Counted from the stretch's first letter, positions 1-6,451 are shown. The stretch: 50,762 nt of DNA from a virus (IMGVR_UViG_3300041407_000073:1-50762), one strand, 5' to 3'. The notes: a model not told the origin generated them from the sequence alone. Program-made: numbers and translations.

Positions 1-127
1 GTCTCCTGCTCTGAGTCATACCATGCTAGAGCGAAAGCCCCGCACAAACTCTTAACAGTGTCATCAACCCCAATCATGGACATGGAGTGGAAAATGTTAT
101 CACTGTCCACCTCAAACTTCTGATGGT
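1..127. repeat. direct terminal overlap, left copy
   Basis: These 127 bases are identical to the last 127 bases of the window (50636-50762). An exact overlap of 127 is typical of a de Bruijn assembler closing a circle at k=127. It therefore probably marks a complete circular or terminally redundant genome rather than a biological repeat. It lies inside a gene whose frame continues correctly across the join. Confidence 0.95.
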
Positions 128-470
128 CAATCAGGAGAGATTGGTTACGCAGCGTACCATTATGTACACCAGTGATGTGGTCGTGCTCAAACGGGTGAGC
201 ATTGACCGAGTTGATCTTACCCTTGGTAGCCCAACGATTATGCCCCAGCAGCACTGTAAGGCGCTTACGGAAGATTTCATCGAAGGACTTGTACTCATAC
301 AAGTCCCAAGGCGTTCCCACTTTCTTTACAACTGATGTCTGACCCCTTGCATCCACCCCAAGAATCCCGGTGGAGTGTGGGCCACGGATGGTATCAATCT
401 CCAGCAAACGCTTGAAGACGCCCTCTTCTTTCCCGCCGATTTCACCGGCCACTCCGACGATGCCACAAAT
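1..470 (-). CDS. class II glutamine amidotransferase, 5' part (continues at 50762..49732)
   Basis: This is the N-terminal part of a 457-residue protein that crosses the circular join. The glutaminase domain (N-terminal nucleophile hydrolase, GlmS/asparagine-synthase type) would release ammonia from glutamine. Numbered from the ATT codon at 470, it shows the nucleophile in MCGIVG (C2), RWATKG (R79, W80, T82), H92, HNG (N104, G105) and VDSD (D122-D124), all matching conserved GlmS positions. The only upstream in-frame ATG (491) has no ribosome site. GGAGG lies 8 nt before ATT, and only the ATT start puts the cysteine at residue 2. A promoter-like motif ends about 35 nt upstream. Neighbours are a class I amidotransferase upstream and two amidoligases downstream. 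The domain call is secure; the start is inferred. Confidence 0.9.
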   Translation of the reverse strand, partial: MCGIVGVAGEIGGKEEGVFKRLLEIDTIRGPHSTGILGVDARGQTSVVKKVGTPWDLYEYKSFDEIFRKRLTVLLGHNRWATKGKINSVNAHPFEHDHITGVHNGTLRNQSLLIDHQKFEVDSDNIFHSMSMIGVDDTVKSLCGAFALAWYDSEQE

Positions 471-504
471 TTGACTATCCTCCAGACTCATCAGAGTCGA
501 AACT

Positions 505-535
505 ATTTTCTAAAATTAATTCAACGGGCTAGCAT
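505..535 (-). promoter_or_regulatory. candidate phage promoter upstream of the class II amidotransferase
   Basis: Read leftward, AATGCTAGCCC (CTAG at 532-529) is followed after 16 nt by TAGAAAATA (512-504). The arrangement and sequence match the element at 46077-46109 almost exactly and four to five others before leftward genes. Predicted transcription would begin near 500, leaving almost no leader for the ATG at 491. The function is inferred from recurrence. Confidence 0.55.
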
Positions 536-539
536 TTAC

Positions 540-635
540 TTACTGTACTTGCAGACCAACCGCCAGTACAAATGCAGCACACACAATGAACGTGCAAATA
601 ACCCAAGTCGCACAGACAGTGTATAGTGGTCTCAT
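540..635 (-). CDS. 31-residue membrane peptide
   Basis: This short gene is coupled to the preceding class I amidotransferase through an ATGA overlap (ATG at 635-633, TGA at 634-632). The product is almost one hydrophobic helix (roughly residues 5-28) with a basic start, MRPLY, suggesting an inner-membrane peptide. No family is recognised. It belongs to a set of very short one-helix proteins in this genome, each coupled to its neighbour. Confidence 0.5.
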   Translation of the reverse strand: MRPLYTVCATWVICTFIVCAAFVLAVGLQVQ

Positions 636-1267
636 GCTCGCAGCCCATGGCAGCGTTCAATCAGCTCGAAGTAGTACTCAAAGCATTCATGACCATAGTC
701 GAAGAATTCCGGGTGGGGTTGGAAGCACAAGGCCTTAGTACTGTCGTAATACACAACCTCTACGTCAATACCAACACCAGCGCGTTGTACAGCACCCTCA
801 TCATCAACGTACTCCTTGTCGCCGCCAAGGTTAGCCTCAGCAAGCAACACACCATCAGCGCCAATACGCATCATCTGATGGTGGGTGGAGCTTACGTCAA
901 TGGTACGGCCAGTAGCCAAATCAGTGAGGGGGTGGTTACGACCTGTAGCATGAGCACTAACATGCTGGTACATACTGCCCCCAGACATAACGTTAAGGAA
1001 CTGACCACCACGACAAATGCCCGCCATAGGAATGCCCATGCGCTGAGCAATGGCAAAGTAACCAGCTTCGAAGAGGTCACGTTTGACAGAGTTGCCAGTG
1101 TAAGGGTGTTGACCCTCACCATATAGCGCAGGGGTGACGTCCTCACCACCAGTGAATTGAATCAAGTCAGCTTGCAAGAAGTTGTCACTCAACTCCCAGC
1201 CAGCGTTCAGGAACATTTGACCATAGCCGCTGTGGTTACCACCGACAATGTAAACTTTAGGCTGCAT
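632..1267 (-). CDS. class I glutamine amidotransferase (peptidase C26-like)
   Basis: A 211-residue protein of the gamma-glutamyl-GABA hydrolase/class I amidotransferase fold. It shows the nucleophile elbow GICRGGQ (C85) and the catalytic pair in QPHPEF (H185, E187), with TGGEDV near residue 40 typical of the C26 family. It could hydrolyse gamma-glutamyl bonds or supply ammonia. Its place next to a class II amidotransferase and upstream of ATP-grasp and COOH-NH2 ligases suggests a role in making or trimming an amide-linked product. The start at 1267 is chosen because GGAG lies 7 nt upstream; a longer in-frame extension to 1357 lacks a site. It overlaps the upstream gene by 11 nt. Confidence 0.85.
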   Translation of the reverse strand: MQPKVYIVGGNHSGYGQMFLNAGWELSDNFLQADLIQFTGGEDVTPALYGEGQHPYTGNSVKRDLFEAGYFAIAQRMGIPMAGICRGGQFLNVMSGGSMYQHVSAHATGRNHPLTDLATGRTIDVSSTHHQMMRIGADGVLLAEANLGGDKEYVDDEGAVQRAGVGIDVEVVYYDSTKALCFQPHPEFFDYGHECFEYYFELIERCHGLRA

Positions 1268-2150
1268 TAATCTTCTCCATGAGGGTTGTGTTAGCCCACT
1301 TAGCCATAACTTCAATGGCTTTAGCGTAAGGCACCTGATTGTTATCTTTAACAGCAATGGCCTTGACGAAGGGGTTGAGGTTTACTTTAACTTCACCACG
1401 ACACAGGGCGTAAGGAAAGTTGTCTTGAACAAACTTGTAATAACTCCCGACCCTGTCCTCTCCATACATGGCGTCGTAGCCTTCATAGTTATAGCCAGCA
1501 GACAATAGGCCATTAGGCTTAGTCACCTTATGGTTAAGGAAGTTTTGCATGTTCTTCCAACCCATTACAGCAGGGTTAATAGAGCAGTGACCAGAGGACA
1601 GGCCAGTCCATGACGTAGCTGAGCCCTCATGTGGGTTGTTACTACAACTAACCGTGTGCCCAAGGAGGAAGGCAAGGTCTTCGTTAACCCCAGCCTTAGC
1701 CAAACTGTATGTAGCAGCAGCCACATACGTGTACTCCCACAAGCGTCTGAGAGCCACCATACCAGCCGCTACGAGGTTAGACGGGTGGTCACCAGAGGAC
1801 ACAGTGTATCGTTGCTCCAGCGCCTTCTCAGCGTCCTTGGTGATGAAGGTTTCAGCGTAGGGGCTACGGTTAAGTATGTAATCAACAAACCACAGCTCAA
1901 CTTCCTTGTCCAACACACGACCTGTGGCATAAACTTCACCTGTCATCAGCGCATTCACTATACGCTTAGAGTGGGTTAAGGAGGACAAGCCAGCATGACA
2001 AGCGTGGTTATTACTGAACTTGTGTACGCTGTCGTCCTTCTCAAACACTCCGACAATGGCAGTGTTCTCGCCCCACTTACCATTGCCGTCAAGCTTATCA
2101 ATCAAAGCCTTGGCAGCAACCTCTGTCCTTGCATCAAGTGACAAATCCAT
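1257..2150 (-). CDS. conserved-looking 297-residue protein of unknown function
   Basis: I do not recognise a family. The protein is soluble, with aromatic- and glycine-rich stretches and several cysteines and histidines in the middle (HTVSCSNNPHEG, SGHCSINP), but no classical metal or nucleotide motif. A GAGGG site precedes the ATG. It overlaps the class I amidotransferase by 11 nt, so the two are probably translated together. It may therefore act in, or be a substrate of, the amidoligase pathway; that is inference from position only. Confidence 0.7.
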   Translation of the reverse strand: MDLSLDARTEVAAKALIDKLDGNGKWGENTAIVGVFEKDDSVHKFSNNHACHAGLSSLTHSKRIVNALMTGEVYATGRVLDKEVELWFVDYILNRSPYAETFITKDAEKALEQRYTVSSGDHPSNLVAAGMVALRRLWEYTYVAAATYSLAKAGVNEDLAFLLGHTVSCSNNPHEGSATSWTGLSSGHCSINPAVMGWKNMQNFLNHKVTKPNGLLSAGYNYEGYDAMYGEDRVGSYYKFVQDNFPYALCRGEVKVNLNPFVKAIAVKDNNQVPYAKAIEVMAKWANTTLMEKINAA

Positions 2151-2179
2151 AACACCCTCTCAATATTTGTCTGTGTGAG

Positions 2180-2359
2180 TTAGCCGTGAATGGCTACAAC
2201 GTTAGCGTTCCCTTCGTGATGCCCAGCCTCAGCTAGTACATCCTCAAGGGCCTCAATCTTGTACGCCCATACTGCTGCTTCAACATAGTCCTCATTGTAA
2301 GCAGCCTCAGCTTGGTTACGGCGTGCTTGATCAAGCTGGGCTAAGACGATTTGATTCAT
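2180..2359 (-). CDS. small acidic protein, 59 aa
   Basis: An alanine- and glutamate-rich, probably helical protein with no recognised family. The ATG at 2359 overlaps the upstream stop as TGATG and has GGAGG 7 nt before it. The GTG one codon earlier is too close to that site. Confidence 0.6.
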   Translation of the reverse strand: MNQIVLAQLDQARRNQAEAAYNEDYVEAAVWAYKIEALEDVLAEAGHHEGNANVVAIHG

Positions 2360-2544
2360 CACAGCACCTCCACAATCTGCTCTACTATCCAGCCACGTTT
2401 GTAACCCATAGCTGTAGCGTCACTGATGGCCACCTTAATGGCGTTATCCCCATCTGTAGCGTTCACAACAAAGCTACGAGAGGGGAGCATAGGACAAAAC
2501 TCACCCCCGAATATGAGGGTGACTTGGAACTTCCGGTAGCTCAT
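2359..2544 (-). CDS. small hypothetical protein, 61 aa
   Basis: No family is recognised. It begins in an ATGA overlap with the preceding gene and has AAGGA upstream. The residues look like a small alpha/beta fold, with a beta-rich first half and a helix containing DNAIKVAIS. It is part of the run of short leftward early genes. Confidence 0.6.
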   Translation of the reverse strand: MSYRKFQVTLIFGGEFCPMLPSRSFVVNATDGDNAIKVAISDATAMGYKRGWIVEQIVEVL

Positions 2545-2726
2545 GACTGAGTGTCCTTGAACTCCAAGTCGAAGTCCAATAAAGCATCATTGGCTTGACG
2601 CTTGGCACTAATGTTATCTGTACCATTACGCTTACAAGCAACATAGACCGACTTCCAAAAGGACTGTCGATCCAATTCCTTAGCTACACCTACCCGGCGT
2701 GCATAATCATCGTTAGGCCATGCCAT
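2541..2726 (-). CDS. small hypothetical protein, 61 aa
   Basis: A charged, probably helical protein with no recognised family. GAGG lies 6 nt upstream of ATG. It overlaps the preceding gene as TAATG and the following one as ATGA, so all are likely on one message. Confidence 0.6.
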   Translation of the reverse strand: MAWPNDDYARRVGVAKELDRQSFWKSVYVACKRNGTDNISAKRQANDALLDFDLEFKDTQS

Positions 2727-2863
2727 TACACACCTCGCTCATTAAAGGCGTCACTCTTACTACGTGCCACCCATTTGAAATAGTGAGGGCCACTCACAAT
2801 TTTGTTAGCAGCCACTTCGTACACCCACCAACCTTGTGAGTTGTAACGTATGCCATACTTCAT
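2726..2863 (-). CDS. small aromatic-rich protein, 45 aa
   Basis: A 45-codon frame starting ATG at 2863 with GGAGG 5 nt upstream. It overlaps the preceding stop (ATGA) and the next start (TAATG). It contains GWWVYEVA and HYFKWVAR. Repeated WWVYE- and KWVA-like strands suggest a tiny beta-sheet protein; the function is unknown. Confidence 0.55.
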   Translation of the reverse strand: MKYGIRYNSQGWWVYEVAANKIVSGPHYFKWVARSKSDAFNERGV

Positions 2864-3057
2864 ACTGACCTCCGCCAGAATGGGTAGGAGGTAGGCCACC
2901 ACTTAGGAGCTTCAATCGAATGAAGTTCCCAGTTACGTCTGAAGTGGGACCACACCAACACCAATCCACGGGAGTTAGTGTCCTCAGAGGTTGGCAAACG
3001 GTCACGAGTACACACAGGACGACCAAACTTTACATCTTTAACCCGAAAGTTACCCAT
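2860..3057 (-). CDS. small basic, tryptophan-rich protein, 65 aa
   Basis: GAGG lies 6 nt before the ATG, and the stop overlaps the next start as ATGA. The protein is basic with five tryptophans, mostly in the second half. No family is recognised. A short AT-rich promoter-like stretch lies upstream (3090-3110, leftward reading GGGCTAATACATTAAAAC), but the match to the phage motif is poor. Confidence 0.55.
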   Translation of the reverse strand: MGNFRVKDVKFGRPVCTRDRLPTSEDTNSRGLVLVWSHFRRNWELHSIEAPKWWPTSYPFWRRSV

Positions 3058-3124
3058 ACAATACCTCTATGAGCTCCTGTGAGCTCGTGTGGGACGTTTT
3101 AATGTATTAGCCCACCCTACCCTA

Positions 3125-3421
3125 CTAGGTCTGGTGTGTAATGAGCTTAGGAGAGCTTAGAGACGCCATGAGGTTATCAAAGGTCATCTCACCTGGGGTG
3201 TGTTTTTTACGCAGAGAAGACTCAAGCCACCCATCCACCGCTTGGTCTTCTATACCCTCTAGCAAGTACAGGTAACCTCCATCAGGCAGCACTTCCCCCG
3301 TTGCTACGTCAAGAATCTCTGAGTAGAAAGTCCGGGACTCAACTACGTAGTCTCCTGCAAGCTCAGGACGCATCTTACTGGCGAGTATCACAACCTCTCC
3401 GACCTCATACTTAGGACGCAT
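3125..3421 (-). CDS. hypothetical protein, 98 aa
   Basis: The sequence MRPKYEVGEVVIL suggests a small beta-barrel of KOW/SH3-like character, followed by a helical C-terminus. GGAGG stands 5 nt before ATG at 3421; the four-codon upstream extension would overlap that site. A promoter-like element lies immediately upstream (3437-3468). The function is unknown. Confidence 0.65.
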   Translation of the reverse strand: MRPKYEVGEVVILASKMRPELAGDYVVESRTFYSEILDVATGEVLPDGGYLYLLEGIEDQAVDGWLESSLRKKHTPGEMTFDNLMASLSSPKLITHQT

Positions 3422-3436
3422 ACAAACCTCCAAACC

Positions 3437-3468
3437 AGTTTCTGGCGTTTAATGTACCCTCTAGCATT
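3437..3468 (-). promoter_or_regulatory. candidate phage promoter (weaker match)
   Basis: Leftward, AATGCTAGAGGG (CTAG 3464-3461) is followed after 16 nt by CAGAAACT (3444-3437). Spacing agrees with the other elements, but the CCC after CTAG and the first base of the downstream box differ. Confidence 0.35.
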
Positions 3469-3480
3469 TGCTTAAGCGCA

Positions 3481-3628
3481 CATATTTAATTTATTTTCAC
3501 TATGCTTTGTAGCCTTTCTTCTCAAAAAAGAGTATACTATAGTAAACTTAGTAGTAATTAGAAGAACATAATAGTGAGCGCAGCGAACATTATTAGTAAT
3601 AAGAAGAAAGAGTATACACTTAGTATAC
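3481..3628. repeat. AT-rich intergenic element with a copy at 16737-16800
   Basis: This 195-nt gap between two leftward genes is very AT-rich. It contains repeated AGTATAC/TATACTT words and a TCTCAAAAAAGAGTATA core. The stretch 3510-3545 closely matches 16737-16771 in the late region, both starting GTAGCCTTT. An imperfect hairpin (ATAATAGT...ACATTAT) with a GC-rich loop follows near 3569-3594. No gene was found in it. It may act in termination, as an origin, or as a protein-binding site. Confidence 0.5.
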
Positions 3629-3934
3629 TTATAGCGGTTTTGGTATTGCCACTCTGACTGAGTGTATCTTAACCCACACACCTTGACCTTCTGGTGTGTT
3701 AGCCCAGACAAAGCACTTGTCGATATCAATACGATAGTGATCGTCTTCCTTAGCAGCTTTAGAGAAGAGATAGCCGTCGAAGCCCCCTTTCTCTTTGTCC
3801 TTCATGTAACCATTACAAGCGTTAGTGTAAGCGGCCAGAAGCAAGGCTTCACACTCTTCCTTGTTCTTGGCGTTAAGTTCACACCATTGTCTGACTTGTG
3901 CCGCAGCACGAGTTTCAAGAAACAAATTGTACAT
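3629..3934 (-). CDS. hypothetical protein, 101 aa
   Basis: The sequence after the start is helical and charged, ending in a beta-rich tail (VWVKIHSVRVAIP). GAGG lies 6 nt before ATG at 3934; the ATG at 3946 has no site. No family is recognised. It is the first gene downstream of the tRNA-like gene. Confidence 0.6.
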   Translation of the reverse strand: MYNLFLETRAAAQVRQWCELNAKNKEECEALLLAAYTNACNGYMKDKEKGGFDGYLFSKAAKEDDHYRIDIDKCFVWANTPEGQGVWVKIHSVRVAIPKPL

Positions 3935-3970
3935 ACGCCACCTCATTCTGTACGTTAAGCGTTCTAGCCT

Positions 3971-4049
3971 GCTCTCTGGTAGGATTCGAACCTACACCAC
4001 TTAAGACTCTTTGGGAGTTGCCTATGCCATTCAAGGCGCTACAAAGAGC
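3971..4049 (-). tRNA. tRNA-like gene, anticodon uncertain
   Basis: Leftward, the sequence forms an acceptor stem CTCTTTG/CAGAGAG (7 bp, plus a further flanking G-C pair), T8-A9, and a standard T arm GTAGG-TTCGAAT-CCTAC. The D region contains GG and a 3-bp GCC/GGC stem. The anticodon arm is poor: the only 7-nt loop with some stem (ACT/AGT) is CCCAAAG. That would read CAA (Leu) but lacks T33 and a full stem. No CCA is encoded. It may be an atypical or decaying tRNA. Confidence 0.6.
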
Positions 4050-4061
4050 AGGGTACAACTC

Positions 4062-4223
4062 TTAGAAACGTTTCTTGAACTTACCTGCTACGCCAATGGT
4101 AGACAACTTGTCACTGGCCCGCTTCGAAGCAGTCCAGTTATGCTGCCAAGCCTTCACGTCCTCTGGCGTGAGCTGGTAGTCATATTGTGGCATGAGCATG
4201 GTGCTACGAGCATGACGGTACAT
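4062..4223 (-). CDS. small hypothetical protein, 53 aa
   Basis: The ATG at 4223 follows the upstream stop closely (TGATATG) and has AAGG 8 nt before it. The product is basic towards its C-terminus (KFKKRF) and contains YDYQLTPEDVKAW, a short helical segment. No family is recognised. It ends just before the tRNA-like gene. Confidence 0.55.
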   Translation of the reverse strand: MYRHARSTMLMPQYDYQLTPEDVKAWQHNWTASKRASDKLSTIGVAGKFKKRF

Positions 4224-4224
4224 A

Positions 4225-4557
4225 TCATTCACCTTTAAAGTTTGGGTAATGTTTCAACACCTCAGCGGTCAGATAACCAATGAGGTAGCAGAATTGCTCT
4301 TGTTCCTTGATGATGTCACCTAATTGAACACGGCCAGCAACCATGAGACATACATGCGCTAGCTCGTGAACTGTGACATTCATGTTATTGGTAAAGATAC
4401 CGACGTAATAGTTACCGTCGAGGTTATCGTACGTGAGCCCCTCTGAGCTCGTGTGTGGTTCGTTACCACTGAGCCTTACATAGTGCTTATTCCACTCTTC
4501 TCTGTCGTCTGTAACGTACAGGATGCAGCCATAGGGCACAATGTTAATACGCTTCAT
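4225..4557 (-). CDS. small protein with HExxH motif, possible metallopeptidase fold
   Basis: This 110-residue protein contains VTVHELAHVCLMVAGR near residues 63-78, matching the zinc-binding HExxH helix of minimal metallopeptidases. The third ligand is not obvious. GAGG lies 8 nt upstream of ATG at 4557; the longer GTG start overlaps the site. It may be an early host-directed protease or an inactive relative. The motif is seen; activity is inferred. Confidence 0.6.
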   Translation of the reverse strand: MKRINIVPYGCILYVTDDREEWNKHYVRLSGNEPHTSSEGLTYDNLDGNYYVGIFTNNMNVTVHELAHVCLMVAGRVQLGDIIKEQEQFCYLIGYLTAEVLKHYPNFKGE

Positions 4558-4577
4558 GGCTGTCACCTCACGTTAGG

Positions 4578-4787
4578 TTAGTCTACTAGTTGATAGATGG
4601 TGTTAAGAGTCTCCACCTCACGCTTAGAGAGGCGTTGTTCAACAATGCGACTTGTGAGGACTTTACCAGCACCCTCACCCAATACCGGGTGCTTAGATGC
4701 CAGCTCACCTGACAACCTCATAGCACCTAGCTCACCAACAGCTTGGACAATACGAGCGTTACGAATCTGTACAATTGGCTTAGGCAT
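4578..4787 (-). CDS. small hypothetical protein, 69 aa
   Basis: A mostly helical basic protein with no recognised family. GAGG lies 8 nt before the ATG. A promoter-like element (4809-4838) precedes it. The gene is first in its local unit, followed leftward by the HExxH gene. Confidence 0.6.
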   Translation of the reverse strand: MPKPIVQIRNARIVQAVGELGAMRLSGELASKHPVLGEGAGKVLTSRIVEQRLSKREVETLNTIYQLVD

Positions 4788-4808
4788 GAGTCCAACCTCT
4801 GAAATTAG

Positions 4809-4839
4809 TCTCTAGTGTTAACGCCAGTGGGCAAGCATT
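4809..4839 (-). promoter_or_regulatory. candidate phage promoter
   Basis: Leftward, AATGCTTGCCC is followed by TAGAGACTAAT with a 17-nt gap from CTTG. The element resembles those at 505-535, 5609-5640, 6452-6483 and 46077-46109, with one change in the upstream box. Confidence 0.4.
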
Positions 4840-4842
4840 CCC

Positions 4843-4980
4843 TTACGCTGCATACCTGCGTCGATAGAAGTCAGCTTGCCCCAGTGCATCGTTCTTAGTG
4901 TCCGCTGTACTAAGTAACACACCATTACACAACACCCACCAACAAACCCTAGCGGGGCTTCTTACCACTTCAAAGTTCAT
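4843..4980 (-). CDS. small hypothetical protein, 45 aa
   Basis: A 45-codon frame with ATG at 4980 and GAGG 9 nt upstream. It overlaps the end of the preceding membrane peptide. It contains VCWWVLCNGVLLSTAD, a short beta hairpin-like core. No family is recognised. Confidence 0.5.
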   Translation of the reverse strand: MNFEVVRSPARVCWWVLCNGVLLSTADTKNDALGQADFYRRRYAA

Positions 4981-5068
4981 GCGGATCATCCTCGAATAGA
5001 ATGGAGCACGTCCCTACTATCAGCATGAACACGCCGACTAGGAACAAAAAGATTTGTAAGGCGTTCAT
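4970..5068 (-). CDS. 32-residue membrane peptide
   Basis: ATG at 5068 overlaps the stop of the preceding gene (ATGA) and has AAGG 7 nt upstream. The product is a single hydrophobic helix over about residues 4-25 with an acidic tail (FEDDPHEL). No family is recognised. Confidence 0.5.
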   Translation of the reverse strand: MNALQIFLFLVGVFMLIVGTCSILFEDDPHEL

Positions 5069-5310
5069 ATACTCACCTTCAAACGTAAGACACAAGAATC
5101 AACCGAAAATATGTAGCTCGGGCCATCCTCAGCGACAGCTAATGCAGCTTCCTCACACGCTGCTAGGGAGGCTTCGACATTATCTGAGTACATAGTACTA
5201 GTGTCGATGGGAACGTGCCTTGTAGGTGCCTTAGAGGGGCTACTAGAGGCTACATAGAACACAATGATGGCAATGATGCAGACAAGGTTAGATAACATCG
5301 CATGTCTCAT
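5065..5310 (-). CDS. membrane-anchored or secreted small protein, 81 aa
   Basis: The N-terminus is MRHAMLSN followed by a strongly hydrophobic helix (about residues 9-26) and SSSPSKAP, so it looks like a signal anchor or an uncleaved signal peptide. The remainder is soluble and probably periplasmic. GGAG lies 8 nt before ATG at 5310; an upstream GTG would overlap the site. The function is unknown. Confidence 0.6.
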   Translation of the reverse strand: MRHAMLSNLVCIIAIIVFYVASSSPSKAPTRHVPIDTSTMYSDNVEASLAACEEAALAVAEDGPSYIFSVDSCVLRLKVSI

Positions 5311-5354
5311 GGCTTCCACTCCAATTTGTTTGTTGTGTCTGGAATGTTATTCAG

Positions 5355-5382
5355 TGATGCAACTAGGCAACTAGCTGCATCA
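5355..5382 (-). other. intergenic RNA hairpin
   Basis: Leftward, TGATGCAGCTAG and CTAGTTGCATCA form a 12-bp stem (one G-U pair) around a TTGC loop. No T-run follows, so it is not a typical terminator. A processing site or a message stabiliser is possible. Confidence 0.45.
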
Positions 5383-5392
5383 AGCATACCAC

Positions 5393-5578
5393 TTAGACTG
5401 GGGTAGTGCTCACACGCTTACCGTCACGCAAGCGAACTTGGACGTAACCCTTACCGCTCCCCAACGACTCATACACACGAGTATTAGGGCCTTGGTTACG
5501 TTCACTACGTTGGCGAGCTTGACGATTGCCTTGACGAACTTCACGTTTTGCTTGCTGGCGTTCGGCTTTATGGTTCAT
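5393..5578 (-). CDS. small very basic protein, 61 aa
   Basis: The first half is arginine/glutamine-rich and helical (KREVRQGNRQARQRS). The second half reads GSGKGYVQVRLRDGKRV, beta-like. GAGG lies 7 nt upstream. A good promoter-like element precedes it (5609-5640). It may bind nucleic acid; no family is recognised. Confidence 0.6.
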   Translation of the reverse strand: MNHKAERQQAKREVRQGNRQARQRSERNQGPNTRVYESLGSGKGYVQVRLRDGKRVSTTPV

Positions 5579-5608
5579 GGTGAATCCTCTACTTGGTTTG
5601 GTTAAGTT

Positions 5609-5640
5609 ATTGTCTAGTGTGAATGGGAGGGGCTAGTATT
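5609..5640 (-). promoter_or_regulatory. candidate phage promoter
   Basis: Leftward, AATACTAGCCCC (CTAG 5636-5633) is followed 16 nt later by TAGACAAT (5616-5609). Predicted start of transcription is near 5604, about 26 nt before the ATG of the 61-residue basic protein. Confidence 0.55.
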
Positions 5641-5784
5641 TCACAAGCCCCACAGTCTACCGAAACATACAGGGGAGTAAGGGCCATGGTCACCAATGGC
5701 ATAGAAGGGCTTAAACTCACAAGCCCTATCAACACGCATGAATATGACCATACGTTCTGTATGCACCATAGTGTTAACTAACAT
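5641..5784 (-). CDS. small hypothetical protein, 47 aa
   Basis: ATG at 5784 has AAGG 7 nt upstream and begins 5 nt after the stop of a membrane peptide. Longer in-frame starts exist, to 5835, but lack a site. The product contains CEFKPFYAIGDHGPYSP. No family is recognised. Confidence 0.45.
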   Translation of the reverse strand: MLVNTMVHTERMVIFMRVDRACEFKPFYAIGDHGPYSPVCFGRLWGL

Positions 5785-5788
5785 GGCC

Positions 5789-5881
5789 CTACCTTCGGTT
5801 ATCCTCACAGTCGAATGCATAACAGACGAATGCAAATAGCCCGCCTGCTATGCACACAATGCCAATGGCGCTGACTAGCAT
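5789..5881 (-). CDS. 30-residue membrane peptide
   Basis: The ATG overlaps the stop of the 183-residue gene as TAATG, indicating translational coupling. The product is a single hydrophobic helix (residues 2-24) with the tail DCEDNRR. A weak GGCGGA site is upstream. Confidence 0.45.
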   Translation of the reverse strand: MLVSAIGIVCIAGGLFAFVCYAFDCEDNRR

Positions 5882-6432
5882 TAAGCAGCGTCCGCCACGT
5901 CAACTTCATGTTCGCCAATGATGGTATCGAAGTTGCACAGCTTAAGCACAGCTTGAATGGTTGCATCGTTAACAACCATCTTAACCTTCGCCTTGTCATC
6001 GTCAGTCATGCCAATGACCTTTTCCTGTATGGCGTTGTGGTCTTTGATAACCTTTTGCAAGGCCGCTTCAAGGTCAAAGCCTTTGAATGGGCTAGCCGCT
6101 TTCAGTTCCCACCACATGCCAGCCTTGGCCTTCTCGAAGTTGTCTTCGATATGCTTAGCGCCAGACCAGCCAGTGAAGCCAGTGTCATCAGTCTTGAGGC
6201 CACCATACAACTTGAACCACTCGACCAAGGCCTTTCCGTTGATGGTGTTGCCCAACGCTGTTACCAGCTTGCCAGCATAGGTCCAGTCACCATGTTCAAA
6301 AGCGTGACGGATGGTAGCTACAGCAGCAATCTGGACAGACACACGGGCATTCTGCACAGACTTAACGGCGGACGCTTGAATCTTTTCCAGACCAGCAACG
6401 TCTTTAGCGAATACGTATTTGATAGCTTTCAT
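5881..6432 (-). CDS. hypothetical early protein, 183 aa
   Basis: The protein is helical and soluble, beginning MKAIKYVFAKDVAGLEKIQ. Sequence such as GDWTYAGKLVTALGNTINGKALVEWFKLYGG resembles phage early proteins of unknown function found in several podoviruses. GGAG lies 8 nt upstream, and one of the best promoter-like elements is just upstream (6452-6483), suggesting high expression. The function is not recognised. Confidence 0.65.
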   Translation of the reverse strand: MKAIKYVFAKDVAGLEKIQASAVKSVQNARVSVQIAAVATIRHAFEHGDWTYAGKLVTALGNTINGKALVEWFKLYGGLKTDDTGFTGWSGAKHIEDNFEKAKAGMWWELKAASPFKGFDLEAALQKVIKDHNAIQEKVIGMTDDDKAKVKMVVNDATIQAVLKLCNFDTIIGEHEVDVADAA

Positions 6433-6451
6433 GGTTGTAACTCCAAAAATG

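Noticed and set aside
626-1126. A 166-codon plus-strand frame opposite the class I amidotransferase
   Set aside because: It lies entirely antisense to a gene with clear catalytic motifs, has no ribosome site and runs against the local gene direction.
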